A stretch of DNA of 20,297 bases from DASUUI01 sp964577965. Lineage in GTDB: Bacteria; Gemmatimonadota; Gemmatimonadetes; Gemmatimonadales; Gemmatimonadaceae. The stretch spans positions 1 through 20,297 of the forward strand of contig CAZOAT010000042.1 in assembly GCA_964577965.1 (NCBI GenBank). Direction: 5' to 3'. Every line of letters begins with the position of its first letter. The first letter of the stretch is position 1. The notes beneath the pieces were generated by a model. The model was not told where the DNA came from. It worked only from the letters and a program-made list of their open reading frames with translations, and did no database searches. This document shows positions 1 through 7,450 of the stretch, one piece after another. Made by a program: the position numbers and the translations under genes.

Positions 1-815
1 ACCTCCATCGCCTTGATCTTGTTCTGCAGCTGTGACTTCTGGTCCTGCTGGCTCACGACGATGCCCGTGGGAATGTGCGTAATGCGCACCGCAGAGTCCG
101 TCGTGTTGACACTCTGACCGCCCGGGCCAGACGACCGGAACACGTCGATCCTCAGATCCCTGTCCTCGATCTTCATGTCTATCTCCTCCGCCTCGGGAAG
201 CACCGCCACCGTCGCTGCCGACGTATGGATGCGACCCTGGCTCTCGGTCACAGGCACGCGCTGTACGCGGTGCACGCCTGACTCCCACCGCATCACGCCG
301 AAAGCACCGTTCCCCAGCACCTTGAAGATCGACTCCTTGACACCACCGAGTGCGCCTTCGGAGTGAGAGATGTGCTCGACCGTCCAGCGGCGTCGTTCCG
401 CGAAGCGGCTGTACATGCGATGCAGATCGGCGGCAAAGAGAGCGGCTTCATCGCCGCCGGTACCGGCGCGTATCTCGACGATGGCGGGACGGTCGTTGAG
501 CGGGTCGGGCGGGAGAAGCGCCGGCTTCAGCTCGGCTTGGAGCCGCTCCAGCTCGAGCTCGAGGCGCGCGACTTCGTCGCGCGCCTCGGCAGCCATCTCG
601 TCGTCGTCAGCGAGAACGAGCTCGCGCGACTGCTCGAGCTCGTTCTCAGCCCTGCGAATACGCTCTGCGAGCGCGACGACGGTAGCCAGCTGACGGTGCT
701 CGCGGCCCAGCGCTGCCATCCGCTGCGCGTCACGAACGGTGCCGGGGTGTGAGAGCTCGCGCTCGACCTCGGCCGCGCGATCCAGCGCCGCGGCGAGACG
801 ATCGCGGAGCGTCAG
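1..815 (-). CDS. prfA: Peptide chain release factor 1 (RF1), 3' end cut off by window edge
   Basis: RF1 recognises UAA and UAG in the ribosomal A site and triggers hydrolysis of peptidyl-tRNA. The first 271 codons are present; the family is about 355-360 residues, so roughly the last 85 are missing. Visible motifs are the coiled helical N-terminal domain, the GTGGDEAALFA block (118-128), the codon-recognition PxT tripeptide as PVT (188-190, in RVPVTESQGR) and the catalytic GGQ (232-234, in SSGPGGQSVNTTDSAVRITH). This numbering matches E. coli RF1 almost exactly. No in-frame ATG, GTG or TTG lies between the upstream in-frame stop and a Met at codon 33 (719). I therefore place the start at a CTG (813-815) overlapping the rpmE stop as CTGA. 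Starting at 719 would delete a conserved helix. It follows rpmE directly, a common gene pairing. Identity is certain; the start is not. Confidence 0.93.
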   Translation of the reverse strand, partial: MTLRDRLAAALDRAAEVERELSHPGTVRDAQRMAALGREHRQLATVVALAERIRRAENELEQSRELVLADDDEMAAEARDEVARLELELERLQAELKPALLPPDPLNDRPAIVEIRAGTGGDEAALFAADLHRMYSRFAERRRWTVEHISHSEGALGGVKESIFKVLGNGAFGVMRWESGVHRVQRVPVTESQGRIHTSAATVAVLPEAEEIDMKIEDRDLRIDVFRSSGPGGQSVNTTDSAVRITHIPTGIVVSQQDQKSQLQNKIKAME

Positions 816-1018
816 CTTTCCTGCTTCCGGTATTTCTGCCGGAACCGCTCGACGCGGCCAGCGGTGTCGATGAGCTTCTGCTTACCGGTGAAGAACGGGT
901 GGCAGGCGGCGCAGATGTCTGTATGGATCTCGGCCTGGGTGGACCGCGTCTCGAATGTGTTGCCGCAGGCGCAGCGAACACTGGCGGTCGCATAGACCGG
1001 ATGGATCTCGGGCTTCAT
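812..1018 (-). CDS. rpmE: 50S ribosomal protein L31, zinc-binding type
   Basis: L31 sits on the large subunit at the intersubunit bridge near the 5S rRNA region. The protein is 68 residues, the usual length. It starts MKPEIHP and carries the hallmark DICAACHPFFTGKQK followed by GRVERF. Cysteines at 16, 18, 36 and 39 form the C+ (zinc-holding) ligand set, so this is not the cysteine-free zinc-starvation paralogue. A longer reading frame begins at 1060, but family alignment and a GAGG ribosome binding site five bases before the ATG at 1018 fix the start here. The stop overlaps the presumed CTG start of prfA, suggesting translational coupling. Confidence 0.96.
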   Translation of the reverse strand: MKPEIHPVYATASVRCACGNTFETRSTQAEIHTDICAACHPFFTGKQKLIDTAGRVERFRQKYRKQES

Positions 1019-1022
1019 TGGA

Positions 1023-1034
1023 ACCTCAGCTGTT
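1023..1034 (-). promoter_or_regulatory. Ribosome binding site of rpmE
   Basis: On the minus strand the sequence GCTGAGGTTCC precedes ATG, giving a GAGG core five bases upstream. It decides in favour of the 1018 start over the longer frame from 1060. Confidence 0.6.
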
Positions 1035-1082
1035 GAAATGCCGGCCGGGGGCGTGTCCACCGCGGCCGATGGGTAACTATGA

Positions 1083-1088
1083 AATATA
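1083..1088 (-). promoter_or_regulatory. Possible -10 element of the rpmE-prfA promoter
   Basis: TATATT on the minus strand, 64 bases upstream of the rpmE start and inside the 96-bp gap after the preceding gene. The best -35 at 17-bp spacing (TGTTCT) is poor, so this is a weak call. It would give a leader of roughly 60 nt, long enough for L31-type autogenous control, which I cannot show. Confidence 0.35.
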
Positions 1089-1114
1089 GCGCAAACCGTT
1101 GTGGGAGAACAGGT

Positions 1115-1624
1115 TCAGGGCGCTCCCCAGCGGTCGGCTGGCTCCGCAGCATGGGCTGCGTGGCGTGCCTCCGAACGCGCGAACTCGTCGGCCGGGAGCA
1201 GAGCTGCCTCTCGCGGCGGGAGCGGATCCGGGGCCGGGGAACGGCGACCAGCGAGAATCGCTGCGGCGGGGACCAGACAGGTCGCGAGCACGGTCCACCA
1301 ATCGAAATCACGTGTCCACCCGGCCGCCACGACGAGGGCAGCCGCCGCAGAGCCTGCCACCCACGGCACCAGGGCTCTTCCATCCTTCGACAGTCGAATG
1401 GCCCACCTCGACACGAGGTAGGTCGCCGCGACCGCACCCACGAGCGCGAGCGGCTCGGCCACGGCGAGCGCGAATTGCTCGATCTCCACTGGATCCCGCC
1501 GCCAGACGGCAAACGCTGTGATCACGACCGTGGGAACGAAAGCGGTGGCGAAGAGACTCGCGAATGCTGCCGAGCCTGCAGCCACGATTCGCGAATACAC
1601 TCGGGATATTCGCATTCCCCTCAT
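1115..1624 (-). CDS. Small integral membrane protein of unknown function
   Basis: I do not recognise a family. The 169-residue product has four hydrophobic segments, at roughly 15-40, 52-73, 85-100 and 109-124. A charged, alanine-rich C-terminal tail of about 45 residues (PAPDPLPPREAALLPADEF...) is probably cytoplasmic. The first ATG has no clear ribosome binding site. A second ATG three codons later sits right behind GAGGGGA, too close to be ideal, so the start is uncertain by 9 bases. It begins 36 bp after the stop of the SELENBP-like gene and may be cotranscribed with it. That could mean a functional link, but nothing in the sequence proves one. It ends 96 bp before rpmE. Confidence 0.7.
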   Translation of the reverse strand: MRGMRISRVYSRIVAAGSAAFASLFATAFVPTVVITAFAVWRRDPVEIEQFALAVAEPLALVGAVAATYLVSRWAIRLSKDGRALVPWVAGSAAAALVVAAGWTRDFDWWTVLATCLVPAAAILAGRRSPAPDPLPPREAALLPADEFARSEARHAAHAAEPADRWGAP

Positions 1625-1660
1625 GAGAAGCTTACGCCGGTTTCCGCCGCCAGGTTTCCA

Positions 1661-2887
1661 TCAGGGCACGAAAAAAGTCCCATGCGGAACGGCGGGCCCA
1701 CTGACGCCATGCGGCCAGCGTTCACGAACGAAGCTGACCCCTGGGCCATGCCCTCCAATGTCGCGAAACCCCTCGTCGAACCGCAGCTTGCCGGTGCTTC
1801 TGTCGAGCCGCAGCATCAGAATCGGGGCAAGATCATCTCCCTGATCGACGAGCACGATCCGGTCGCTGCCGGGGTCGGGTGACAGCCAGTGCGGCTTGAA
1901 CGCCGTATCCATCTGGAGCCGGGACACCTCGCGTGGTTTTTCAGGATCGGAGATGTCCAGAACGATCACGGCCGCCCCGTACGCCACCGGCATGACCCAG
2001 TAGTCCCCGATTACGAGAGGCACACCGCATCCCCGGTTGCCGTGCTCCGTGGCGAACCTGTGAACCAGCCTGGCGGTGGGCGCCGCAGTGTCGAGATCCC
2101 GCAGGTAGTAAAGGCCGCAATAGTACGTGTTCATTACCGCCGTGCGCCCGTCTCGGATGAACCGAACCTCGAATGGATACGCCTCCGATGAATCGGGCTC
2201 CGGGTCCAGGCGCACGGTCCGGAGAAGCTGCAGGTCGGAGAGCCTCCACAACTGAAAGACGTCGGCCGTGCGCTCGTTATCCATCGGAGAGCTGACACTG
2301 ATCACGCGGTCTGTCGCGCTGCTTGCGTCGAGCGAATACGTCCGGATCCGCGCGCCAGGGAAAGCCGCATCCGCCGAGCTGGCCGTGCGCAGGACCTTCC
2401 CCTCCGGGTCGAAGAGCGCGATGCCTCCCGGATTGCCGGGGTGCGTACTATCGCCGTACTGCAGAGTCGCGAGCACGTTCCCGTCGGCCAGTCGCAGGAA
2501 GCTGTGAGCGTGGTGCAGCCCGTGGACGTGCTCGAGCTCTCCCGTGATACGCGGAGCCAGCGGATCGGATGCGTCCCAGATCACTGTCCTGTGCGTGAAC
2601 CCGTTGGCCACGAACTGCCTGCCGGAAAGCATCTGCTCCGTGTGGTGCGGGCCGAGTCCGCTCAATCCGACACTGACGGTCTTCAGGACCTGACCGTAGC
2701 TCGGTGAGCCTTCACGCACGTCGATGATCGCGAGAAAATCGCTCTCCTTCGCGTCGGCGTCGCCGGTCCAGGCATAGAGAAAACGCGCCGGTGCGACACC
2801 CGCCTCCTGTGACACCGTCTGCGCGCGCAGGGGTGCTGCGCACAGACCGATGCCGGCAGCGAATATTGCGAGGGTACGGATACGCAT
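1661..2887 (-). CDS. Exported SELENBP/methanethiol oxidase-like beta-propeller protein
   Basis: The 408-residue product begins with a Sec signal peptide (MRIRTLAIFAAGIGLCAAPLRAQ, cleavage near 22). Its body resembles the SBP56/SELENBP1 family: GPHHTEQ (79-85), VANGFTHRTVIWDASDP (93-109), HHAHSFLRLADGNVLATLQ (125-143), FKPHWLSPDPGSDRIVL (330-346) and GGHGPGVSF...WPHG (378-394). The conserved histidines in these blocks are likely metal ligands. Bacterial family members such as MtoX are periplasmic copper-dependent methanethiol oxidases, which fits an exported protein. The actual substrate here is unknown, and the chain is somewhat shorter than typical members. An in-frame extension to 2980 exists, but the signal peptide and a GGAG site nine bases before the ATG at 2887 support this start. 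Confidence is high in the fold and low in the reaction. Confidence 0.8.
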   Translation of the reverse strand: MRIRTLAIFAAGIGLCAAPLRAQTVSQEAGVAPARFLYAWTGDADAKESDFLAIIDVREGSPSYGQVLKTVSVGLSGLGPHHTEQMLSGRQFVANGFTHRTVIWDASDPLAPRITGELEHVHGLHHAHSFLRLADGNVLATLQYGDSTHPGNPGGIALFDPEGKVLRTASSADAAFPGARIRTYSLDASSATDRVISVSSPMDNERTADVFQLWRLSDLQLLRTVRLDPEPDSSEAYPFEVRFIRDGRTAVMNTYYCGLYYLRDLDTAAPTARLVHRFATEHGNRGCGVPLVIGDYWVMPVAYGAAVIVLDISDPEKPREVSRLQMDTAFKPHWLSPDPGSDRIVLVDQGDDLAPILMLRLDRSTGKLRFDEGFRDIGGHGPGVSFVRERWPHGVSGPAVPHGTFFVP

Positions 2888-3054
2888 GAAAGACGACTCC
2901 AGTAGGCGTGCAGCTGGTACGGCGCAGGCCGGCGGTGGCTGAGCGTGAGCCTCACGCCGCTGCCGGGGGGGAGCGGACAAATGTACAGATCAGGTGGAGT
3001 GAGCGGAGGGGAACGAGTCGGCGAGTGCGCATCTAGAGCGCGACTGCAGCGGCA

Positions 3055-3088
3055 GGACAGCGGCCCGTGAATTCACGGGCCGCTGTCC
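3055..3088. repeat. Perfect 34-bp palindrome, possible transcription terminator
   Basis: Two 17-base arms (GGACAGCGGCCCGTGAA and its complement) meet at a central GAATTC with no mismatch. It lies 124 bp downstream of the dcp stop, where a terminator would be expected. As RNA it would form a hairpin of about 15 GC-rich pairs with a minimal loop. Neither side has a T tract, so it is not a standard intrinsic terminator. It could be a factor-dependent terminator, an mRNA 3'-end stabiliser or a dimeric protein-binding site. Confidence 0.7.
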
Positions 3089-3210
3089 CCGCCTGCCCAG
3101 CCGCAGAGCGATATCAGCTTGATGTTCTCGTCGAGCCGATCGAGGACGATCCACACACCTCGACGACGTTCCTCCTCGTCGAGAGGCGGTAACGCCAGCC
3201 AGGTCGTCCC
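3073..3210 (-). CDS. Possible small ORF of unknown function, start undefined
   Basis: Immediately after the dcp stop, in another frame, 45 sense codons run to a TGA inside the palindrome. The product reads TWLALPPLDEEERRRGVW, then IVLDRLDENIKLISLCGW and AGGDSGP. Third positions in the middle part are mostly G or C (ATC GTC CTC GAT CGG CTC GAC GAG AAC ATC AAG CTG), as in the neighbouring real genes, and the peptide looks like an amphipathic helix. No ATG exists; an in-frame GTG would give only 27 residues, with a GAGGAGG about 13 bases upstream. It could be a small gene translated by reinitiation, a remnant, or chance. I do not recognise it. Confidence 0.25.
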   Translation of the reverse strand, partial: GTTWLALPPLDEEERRRGVWIVLDRLDENIKLISLCGWAGGDSGP

Positions 3211-3211
3211 G

Positions 3212-5392
3212 CTATTCGTCCGCCGCCGGCGGCGCGAACCCCCGCTTGCGCATGAGCGCTGCTATCTGTGGATCGCGCCCCCTGAACGTCCGGTATCCCT
3301 CGGTCGGATCCACTGTATTGCCGACGGAGAAGATGTACTGCCGCAGTCGCTGGGCAACGCCCGCGTCATAGAAACCGCCAGCCTCCTGGAAGGCTTCCGC
3401 CGCGTCCGCCGTGAGCACGTCAGACCACAGGTAGCTGTAGTACCCAGCCGAATAGCTGTCGCTTCCGAATACATGCAGAAAATGCGGCAGGCGGTGTCGC
3501 ATCACGATCTCGCGCGGCATGCCGAGCTCCGCCAGTGTCTCCCGCTCGAACGCAACCGGATCGATCGGCGTGGCGCCGGCGAGGTGCAGCCGCATGTCCA
3601 TTAGCGCGCTTATGAGATACTCCACCGTGGCGAACCCCTGATTGAACGTCGAGGCGCGCTGGATCCGCTCGACCAGTGCCTCCGGGATCGGCTGTCCCGT
3701 CTGATAATGCAGCGCAAACCGCTGCAGGACTTCCGGTGTCTCCAGCCAGTGCTCGAGCAGCTGTGAAGGAAACTCCACGTAGTCCCGCGCCACCGCCGTC
3801 CCGGAGAGAACGGGATACGTGACGTTTGATGAGAGACCGTGCAGCGCGTGGCCGAACTCGTGGAACAATGTCGATGCATCGTCCCAGGAGATCAGCACCG
3901 GCTCACCCGGGTTTCCTTTCACGAAGTTTGAGTTGTTGGAGACGATCGTCGTAATTTCGCCGTCCACCCTTCCCTGCCGGCGGTATGCACTCATCCACGC
4001 CCCGGAACGCTTGCCCGACCGCGCGTAAGGATCGAAGTACCACAACCCGACATGGCGACCGCTTTCCCGATCCGTCACCTCCCAGACGCGGACATCGGGA
4101 TGGTAGACCGGCACCGTCACCGGCTCGAAGCGGAAGCCGAACAGCTCGCCTGCGACCCAGAACATCCCCTCGCGCAGCCTTTCGAGCTGCATGTAGGGCT
4201 TGATCTCGTTCTCGTCGAGATCGAACCGCGCCTTGCGCACTTTCTCCGCATAGAACCGGTAGTCCCACGGCTCCAGGGTGATGCCGGCACCCTCCGCGTC
4301 CGCGATCGCCTGCATGTCCGCGACTTCCTCGCGCACGCGTGCTACCGCTGCTGGCCAGACGGCCGTCATGAGCTCCATGGCCCCCTCAGGCGTGCGCGCC
4401 ATGGCGTTCTCCAGCCGCCAGTGTGCGTGCGTCTCGTATCCCAGCAGCTTCGCACGCTCGGCCCGCAGAGCCAGTATTTCACTGATGATCGCCTTGTTGT
4501 CGGATTCTCCACCCAGATCGCCACGGGTGACGAACATCCGCCATGCCCGTTCGCGCGACGCGCGGTTCTCCGCGTACGTGAGGAACGGGTCCATTGCGGA
4601 GCGCGTGTTGGTAATCACCCACGCTCCCGGTTGGCCTTTGGCGACGGCGGCCGCCGCGGCAGCGTCACGCACAGACTGTGGCAGCCCCGCCAGGTCCGCT
4701 TCTCTCGTTATGACGAGGAACTGGTCGGTTTCGTCTGCCAGCACATTCTGACTGAAGCGGGTGAAGAGGCCGGCGAGCTGCTGGTTGATCGCGGCGACGC
4801 GCACCTTTGCGGCGGAATCGAGCCGAGCACCGGCGCGAACGAAGTCCGTGTATCGAAGCCATGCAAGCCGCTGCTGCTCCGGCATCCACGCGGGCTTGTC
4901 GGCCGCGTTGTATACCGCCTCTATGCGGCTGAACAGAGCGGCGTTCTGCGTGATCCGGTCAGAATGGGCGGCCAGTCGCGGCGCCATCTCACGCTCGACG
5001 GCCTGGAAGTCAGGCGTGTTCATCGTCGAGCTCCAGATATTGTAGATCGTCCTGACTCTGTCGAGCGTCCGCCCCGCGCGCTCGTATGCTACCAGCGTGT
5101 TCTCGAACGTGGGCGCCGCCGGGTCGTTCGCGATCCTGTCGATCTCCCCCAGCTGTTGCGCCATGGCAGCCTCGAGTGCCGGCTGGAAGTGGGCGACCTC
5201 GACCCGGTCAAAGGGCGGCACGCCCCCAAACGGACCACTCCATTCGGCCAGGAGCGGATTGCCCCTGACCGCGGGGGTCGCCGGAGCAGGCTCGGTCATG
5301 GGTGCGGACGCTGTGGCGCAGGCCATGGCAGCAGGCAGGAGGAGGAGAAGCGGATTGATCCGATGCGTGCAGATCAGAGTCGGTAGCGGCAT
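3212..5392 (-). CDS. dcp: M3-family peptidyl-dipeptidase (Dcp-like), putative lipoprotein
   Basis: A 726-residue zinc metallopeptidase that would remove C-terminal dipeptides from oligopeptides, feeding peptide recycling. The zinc motif HEFGH is at 511-515 (in STLFHEFGHALHGL) and the third ligand is Glu540 in DYVEFPSQLLEHW. The N-terminal block NPLLAEWSGPFGGVPPFDRV (45-64) and the later FENTL, EREMAPRLAAHSD and YSYLWSDVLTADAAEAF segments are typical of Dcp rather than oligopeptidase F. The N-terminus is a signal sequence with a plausible lipobox (AAMAC, Cys25), so it is probably anchored in the periplasm. E. coli Dcp, by contrast, is reported without such an anchor. An AGGG just before ATG supports the start. 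It appears to be a single-gene transcript; the 130 bp upstream hold no other gene. Confidence 0.93.
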   Translation of the reverse strand: MPLPTLICTHRINPLLLLLPAAMACATASAPMTEPAPATPAVRGNPLLAEWSGPFGGVPPFDRVEVAHFQPALEAAMAQQLGEIDRIANDPAAPTFENTLVAYERAGRTLDRVRTIYNIWSSTMNTPDFQAVEREMAPRLAAHSDRITQNAALFSRIEAVYNAADKPAWMPEQQRLAWLRYTDFVRAGARLDSAAKVRVAAINQQLAGLFTRFSQNVLADETDQFLVITREADLAGLPQSVRDAAAAAAVAKGQPGAWVITNTRSAMDPFLTYAENRASRERAWRMFVTRGDLGGESDNKAIISEILALRAERAKLLGYETHAHWRLENAMARTPEGAMELMTAVWPAAVARVREEVADMQAIADAEGAGITLEPWDYRFYAEKVRKARFDLDENEIKPYMQLERLREGMFWVAGELFGFRFEPVTVPVYHPDVRVWEVTDRESGRHVGLWYFDPYARSGKRSGAWMSAYRRQGRVDGEITTIVSNNSNFVKGNPGEPVLISWDDASTLFHEFGHALHGLSSNVTYPVLSGTAVARDYVEFPSQLLEHWLETPEVLQRFALHYQTGQPIPEALVERIQRASTFNQGFATVEYLISALMDMRLHLAGATPIDPVAFERETLAELGMPREIVMRHRLPHFLHVFGSDSYSAGYYSYLWSDVLTADAAEAFQEAGGFYDAGVAQRLRQYIFSVGNTVDPTEGYRTFRGRDPQIAALMRKRGFAPPAADE

Positions 5393-5522
5393 GTCCCTAC
5401 GCCGTTGAGGTGGTTGAGGCTCATGGGGCCGACCATGGTCCTACAGAAATCGTACCCCGGCGACCTGGAGCGGGTGTTCACCTCGGGTGACTGCTGCGGG
5501 GCGACACCCACTCGCGGAACCT

Positions 5523-6017
5523 TCAGCCGCTGGTCCCCTGAGGTGGCCAGGCCCCAAGCAGCTTGCGCACAGTCACGAACTGACCGAGGTGGTAGGCGTT
5601 GTGATCGAGCGCGACGAGCACGGTCCTCAGATACGTCTGCCCTGTGCCCCAGGGGATGAGTTCCGTGAGCGTGGTCGCGCGCTCTCTTGCGAAAGCGGCG
5701 AGGGCCGAGCAGTCACGCCGCACCTGCGCAACGCTGGCCAGCCACGCCTCCTCGCTCGCCGGCTCGGGGGAGGCGGGCCAGTAGTCTGCGGGCCACTCCA
5801 TCTGGTGGTGGTAATCAGGATTGCGGCAGAACTCGAGCAGGTCGCTCTGAGCGATTCTGATGTGCTCCAGCAACTCCCAGGCAGAGTACTGGACTCCGGC
5901 CGGGCGCTTCCCCCGAACCCCGGCGGGGAACCCCGCTACGGCGTCACTGAAGCGGGAGTGGGCCTGATCCCAGTCGAGCGAAGCGGCCACGATGGTGGCC
6001 CAGGCGTGCACGGTCAT
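5523..6017 (-). CDS. DinB-family four-helix-bundle protein
   Basis: A 164-residue DinB/YfiT-fold protein. Candidate metal ligands are His52 (LLEHIRI), His139 and His143 (DHNAYHLGQ), the usual His triad. Related proteins include DNA-damage-inducible DinB of Bacillus and thiol-dependent transferases using bacillithiol or mycothiol. The specific reaction of this one cannot be told from sequence. The frame extends upstream to 6107, but AGGAG five bases before the ATG at 6017 and the family's usual length fix the start. It is divergent from the DUF4105 gene with 64 bp between starts, so the two promoters must lie close together or overlap. Confidence 0.82.
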   Translation of the reverse strand: MTVHAWATIVAASLDWDQAHSRFSDAVAGFPAGVRGKRPAGVQYSAWELLEHIRIAQSDLLEFCRNPDYHHQMEWPADYWPASPEPASEEAWLASVAQVRRDCSALAAFARERATTLTELIPWGTGQTYLRTVLVALDHNAYHLGQFVTVRKLLGAWPPQGTSG

Positions 6018-6027
6018 TACAGCTCCT
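6006..6027 (-). promoter_or_regulatory. Ribosome binding site deciding the DinB-family start
   Basis: Minus-strand GTCAGGAGCTGTA precedes ATG. The AGGAG core with five-base spacing is the strongest site in this region and selects codon 31 of the longer open frame. Confidence 0.6.
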
Positions 6028-6081
6028 GACGGATCCGATCCAAAAGCTGCACGGCGGCCTGCACCGTGGCAAATTGCGCGC

Positions 6082-7419
6082 GTGCAACCCTCCCGTGTCC
6101 TGCTCATTGCTCAACTGGCCTTCGCGCCAGCCGTAATCGCGCAGCAACCAGCGCCACTGGTGGCCCCGGCACCGGCGCCCAGCCGCGTAATCGACACCAC
6201 GGGCGAACCGCTCAGCGTGTACCTCATCACGATCGGGCAGGGCGACCCGTACTGGACTCGCTTCGGCCACAACGCGCTCTGGATCCGCGACCGCCAGCGC
6301 GGAACCGACATCGCCTACAACTGGGGGTTGTTCGACTTCAACGAGTCCGGATTCCTCTCCCGCTTCCTCTCGGGGAACACGCGTTACTGGATGGCAGGAT
6401 TCGATACATGGGATATGCTGGAGGTCTACCGCTCGGAGAACCGCAGCATCGACGTGCAGGAGCTCGCGCTGACGCCGGAAATGGCGCGAAATCTCCAGGA
6501 GTTCGCCGAATGGAACGCGCTTCCGGAGAACCGTATGTACAGGTACGACTATTACCTGGACAACTGTTCGACCCGGATTCGGGACGCGATCGACCGTGTG
6601 CTCTCCGGGCAGATCAAGCTGGCGACCGACAGCATTTTGACCGCTAACACCTACCGGTCGCACACGCAGAGGCTCCTCGCCGAGCACGCGCCGACATGGG
6701 GTGGCATCATGCTGGTACTCGGACAACCGGCCGATAGTCCCATATCCGCATGGGACGAGATGTTCATCCCGATGCTGATGCGCGATCACCTTCGCTCCGT
6801 GCGGGTATCGGATGGCGAAGGCGGACGCGCACCGCTGGTGGCGGCGGAGTGGCGCATCCACGAGCCCGGCAGACCACCGGAGAGAGCGGTGGCACCGAAT
6901 CGCACGACGGGATACACGGCTGCGGGGCTTCTGCTCGGCCTCTTGATCGCGGGGCTTGCGTGGGGCGCAGGGAGTGCAGGCTGGCCGCCTCTGGCGCGCA
7001 CCGCGGCCACAGTCCTGATGAGTGCATGGTCAATACTGGCGGGCGCGGCGGGGCTCGTAGTGGTCGGGATGTGGGCGTTCACGCATCACATCTTCATGTA
7101 CGCGAACGAGAACGTACTCCAGATGACGCCACTGTCACTCATACTCGCGCTCCTCATCCCGCTGAGCATGCGATCGCGGCCTGATCCACGAGCTACTCAC
7201 TGGGCCACGCTGCTGGCGTTCACGATCGTGGGTGTTTCGCTCATCGGATTCATCGTGCAGCTGTTTCCGATAATGGCCCAGCGGAACGGCGCGATCATTG
7301 GTCTGGCATTCCCGCTGCACGCGGCAACGGCCTACGCGGTGTGGCGTCTGTCTCATCCCGCTGCACCTGCCCCAGTCCACGCCGACGACAATGACCGGGA
7401 GCACCCGGCAGAGGCATAG
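6082..7419 (+). CDS. DUF4105 (Lnb N-terminal periplasmic) domain protein with C-terminal membrane bundle
   Basis: The only clear plus-strand gene. From a GTG at 6082 the product is 445 residues. It begins with a signal peptide (QPSRVLLIAQLAFAPAVIAQ), then a DUF4105 domain: SVYLITIGQGDPYWTRFGHN (about 45-64), AYNWGLFDF (78-86) and YYLDNCSTRIRDAID (157-171). His63 and Cys162 are the likely catalytic pair. The His-before-Cys order resembles circularly permuted papain-like (NlpC/P60-related) enzymes, which would suggest cleavage of a peptide, amide or lipid bond in the periplasm; this is inference. Five hydrophobic segments follow, at about 279-295, 313-333, 350-363, 374-395 and 403-422. The open frame extends to 5992, but that would overlap the divergent DinB gene. 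No good ribosome binding site is visible. It converges with the Gfo/Idh gene. Confidence 0.8.
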   Translation: MQPSRVLLIAQLAFAPAVIAQQPAPLVAPAPAPSRVIDTTGEPLSVYLITIGQGDPYWTRFGHNALWIRDRQRGTDIAYNWGLFDFNESGFLSRFLSGNTRYWMAGFDTWDMLEVYRSENRSIDVQELALTPEMARNLQEFAEWNALPENRMYRYDYYLDNCSTRIRDAIDRVLSGQIKLATDSILTANTYRSHTQRLLAEHAPTWGGIMLVLGQPADSPISAWDEMFIPMLMRDHLRSVRVSDGEGGRAPLVAAEWRIHEPGRPPERAVAPNRTTGYTAAGLLLGLLIAGLAWGAGSAGWPPLARTAATVLMSAWSILAGAAGLVVVGMWAFTHHIFMYANENVLQMTPLSLILALLIPLSMRSRPDPRATHWATLLAFTIVGVSLIGFIVQLFPIMAQRNGAIIGLAFPLHAATAYAVWRLSHPAAPAPVHADDNDREHPAEA

Positions 7420-7434
7420 CCGTCTGATCCTCTG

Positions 7435-7450
7435 GCCGCGGGGGCGCGGC
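7435..7450. terminator. Short GC hairpin between convergent genes
   Basis: GCCGCG and CGCGGC (six pairs) flank a GGGG loop in the 30-bp gap between the DUF4105 stop and the Gfo/Idh stop. The location suits a shared terminator, but there is no T tract, so the call is weak. Confidence 0.3.

Larger units (their letters stand above)
2888..3211. other. 324-bp stretch between dcp and the SELENBP-like gene
   Basis: No recognised gene. It holds the leader of the SELENBP-like gene, with a weak TACATT-like -10 near 2980 on the minus strand, a perfect 34-bp palindrome (3055-3088) and a 45-codon open frame with coding-like codon use that ends inside the palindrome. Both are listed separately. Confidence 0.6.

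Noticed and set aside
363..752. Long plus-strand open frames across prfA, and similar ones opposite dcp, comM, the sigma factor and the aldehyde dehydrogenase
   Set aside because: They are antisense shadows of recognised genes, common in high-GC DNA, with low-complexity Arg/Ser-rich products.
5523..7419. Divergent DinB-family and DUF4105 genes as a toxin-antitoxin or defence pair
   Set aside because: They are divergent rather than cotranscribed, neither shows toxin or antitoxin features, and both families are common single genes.
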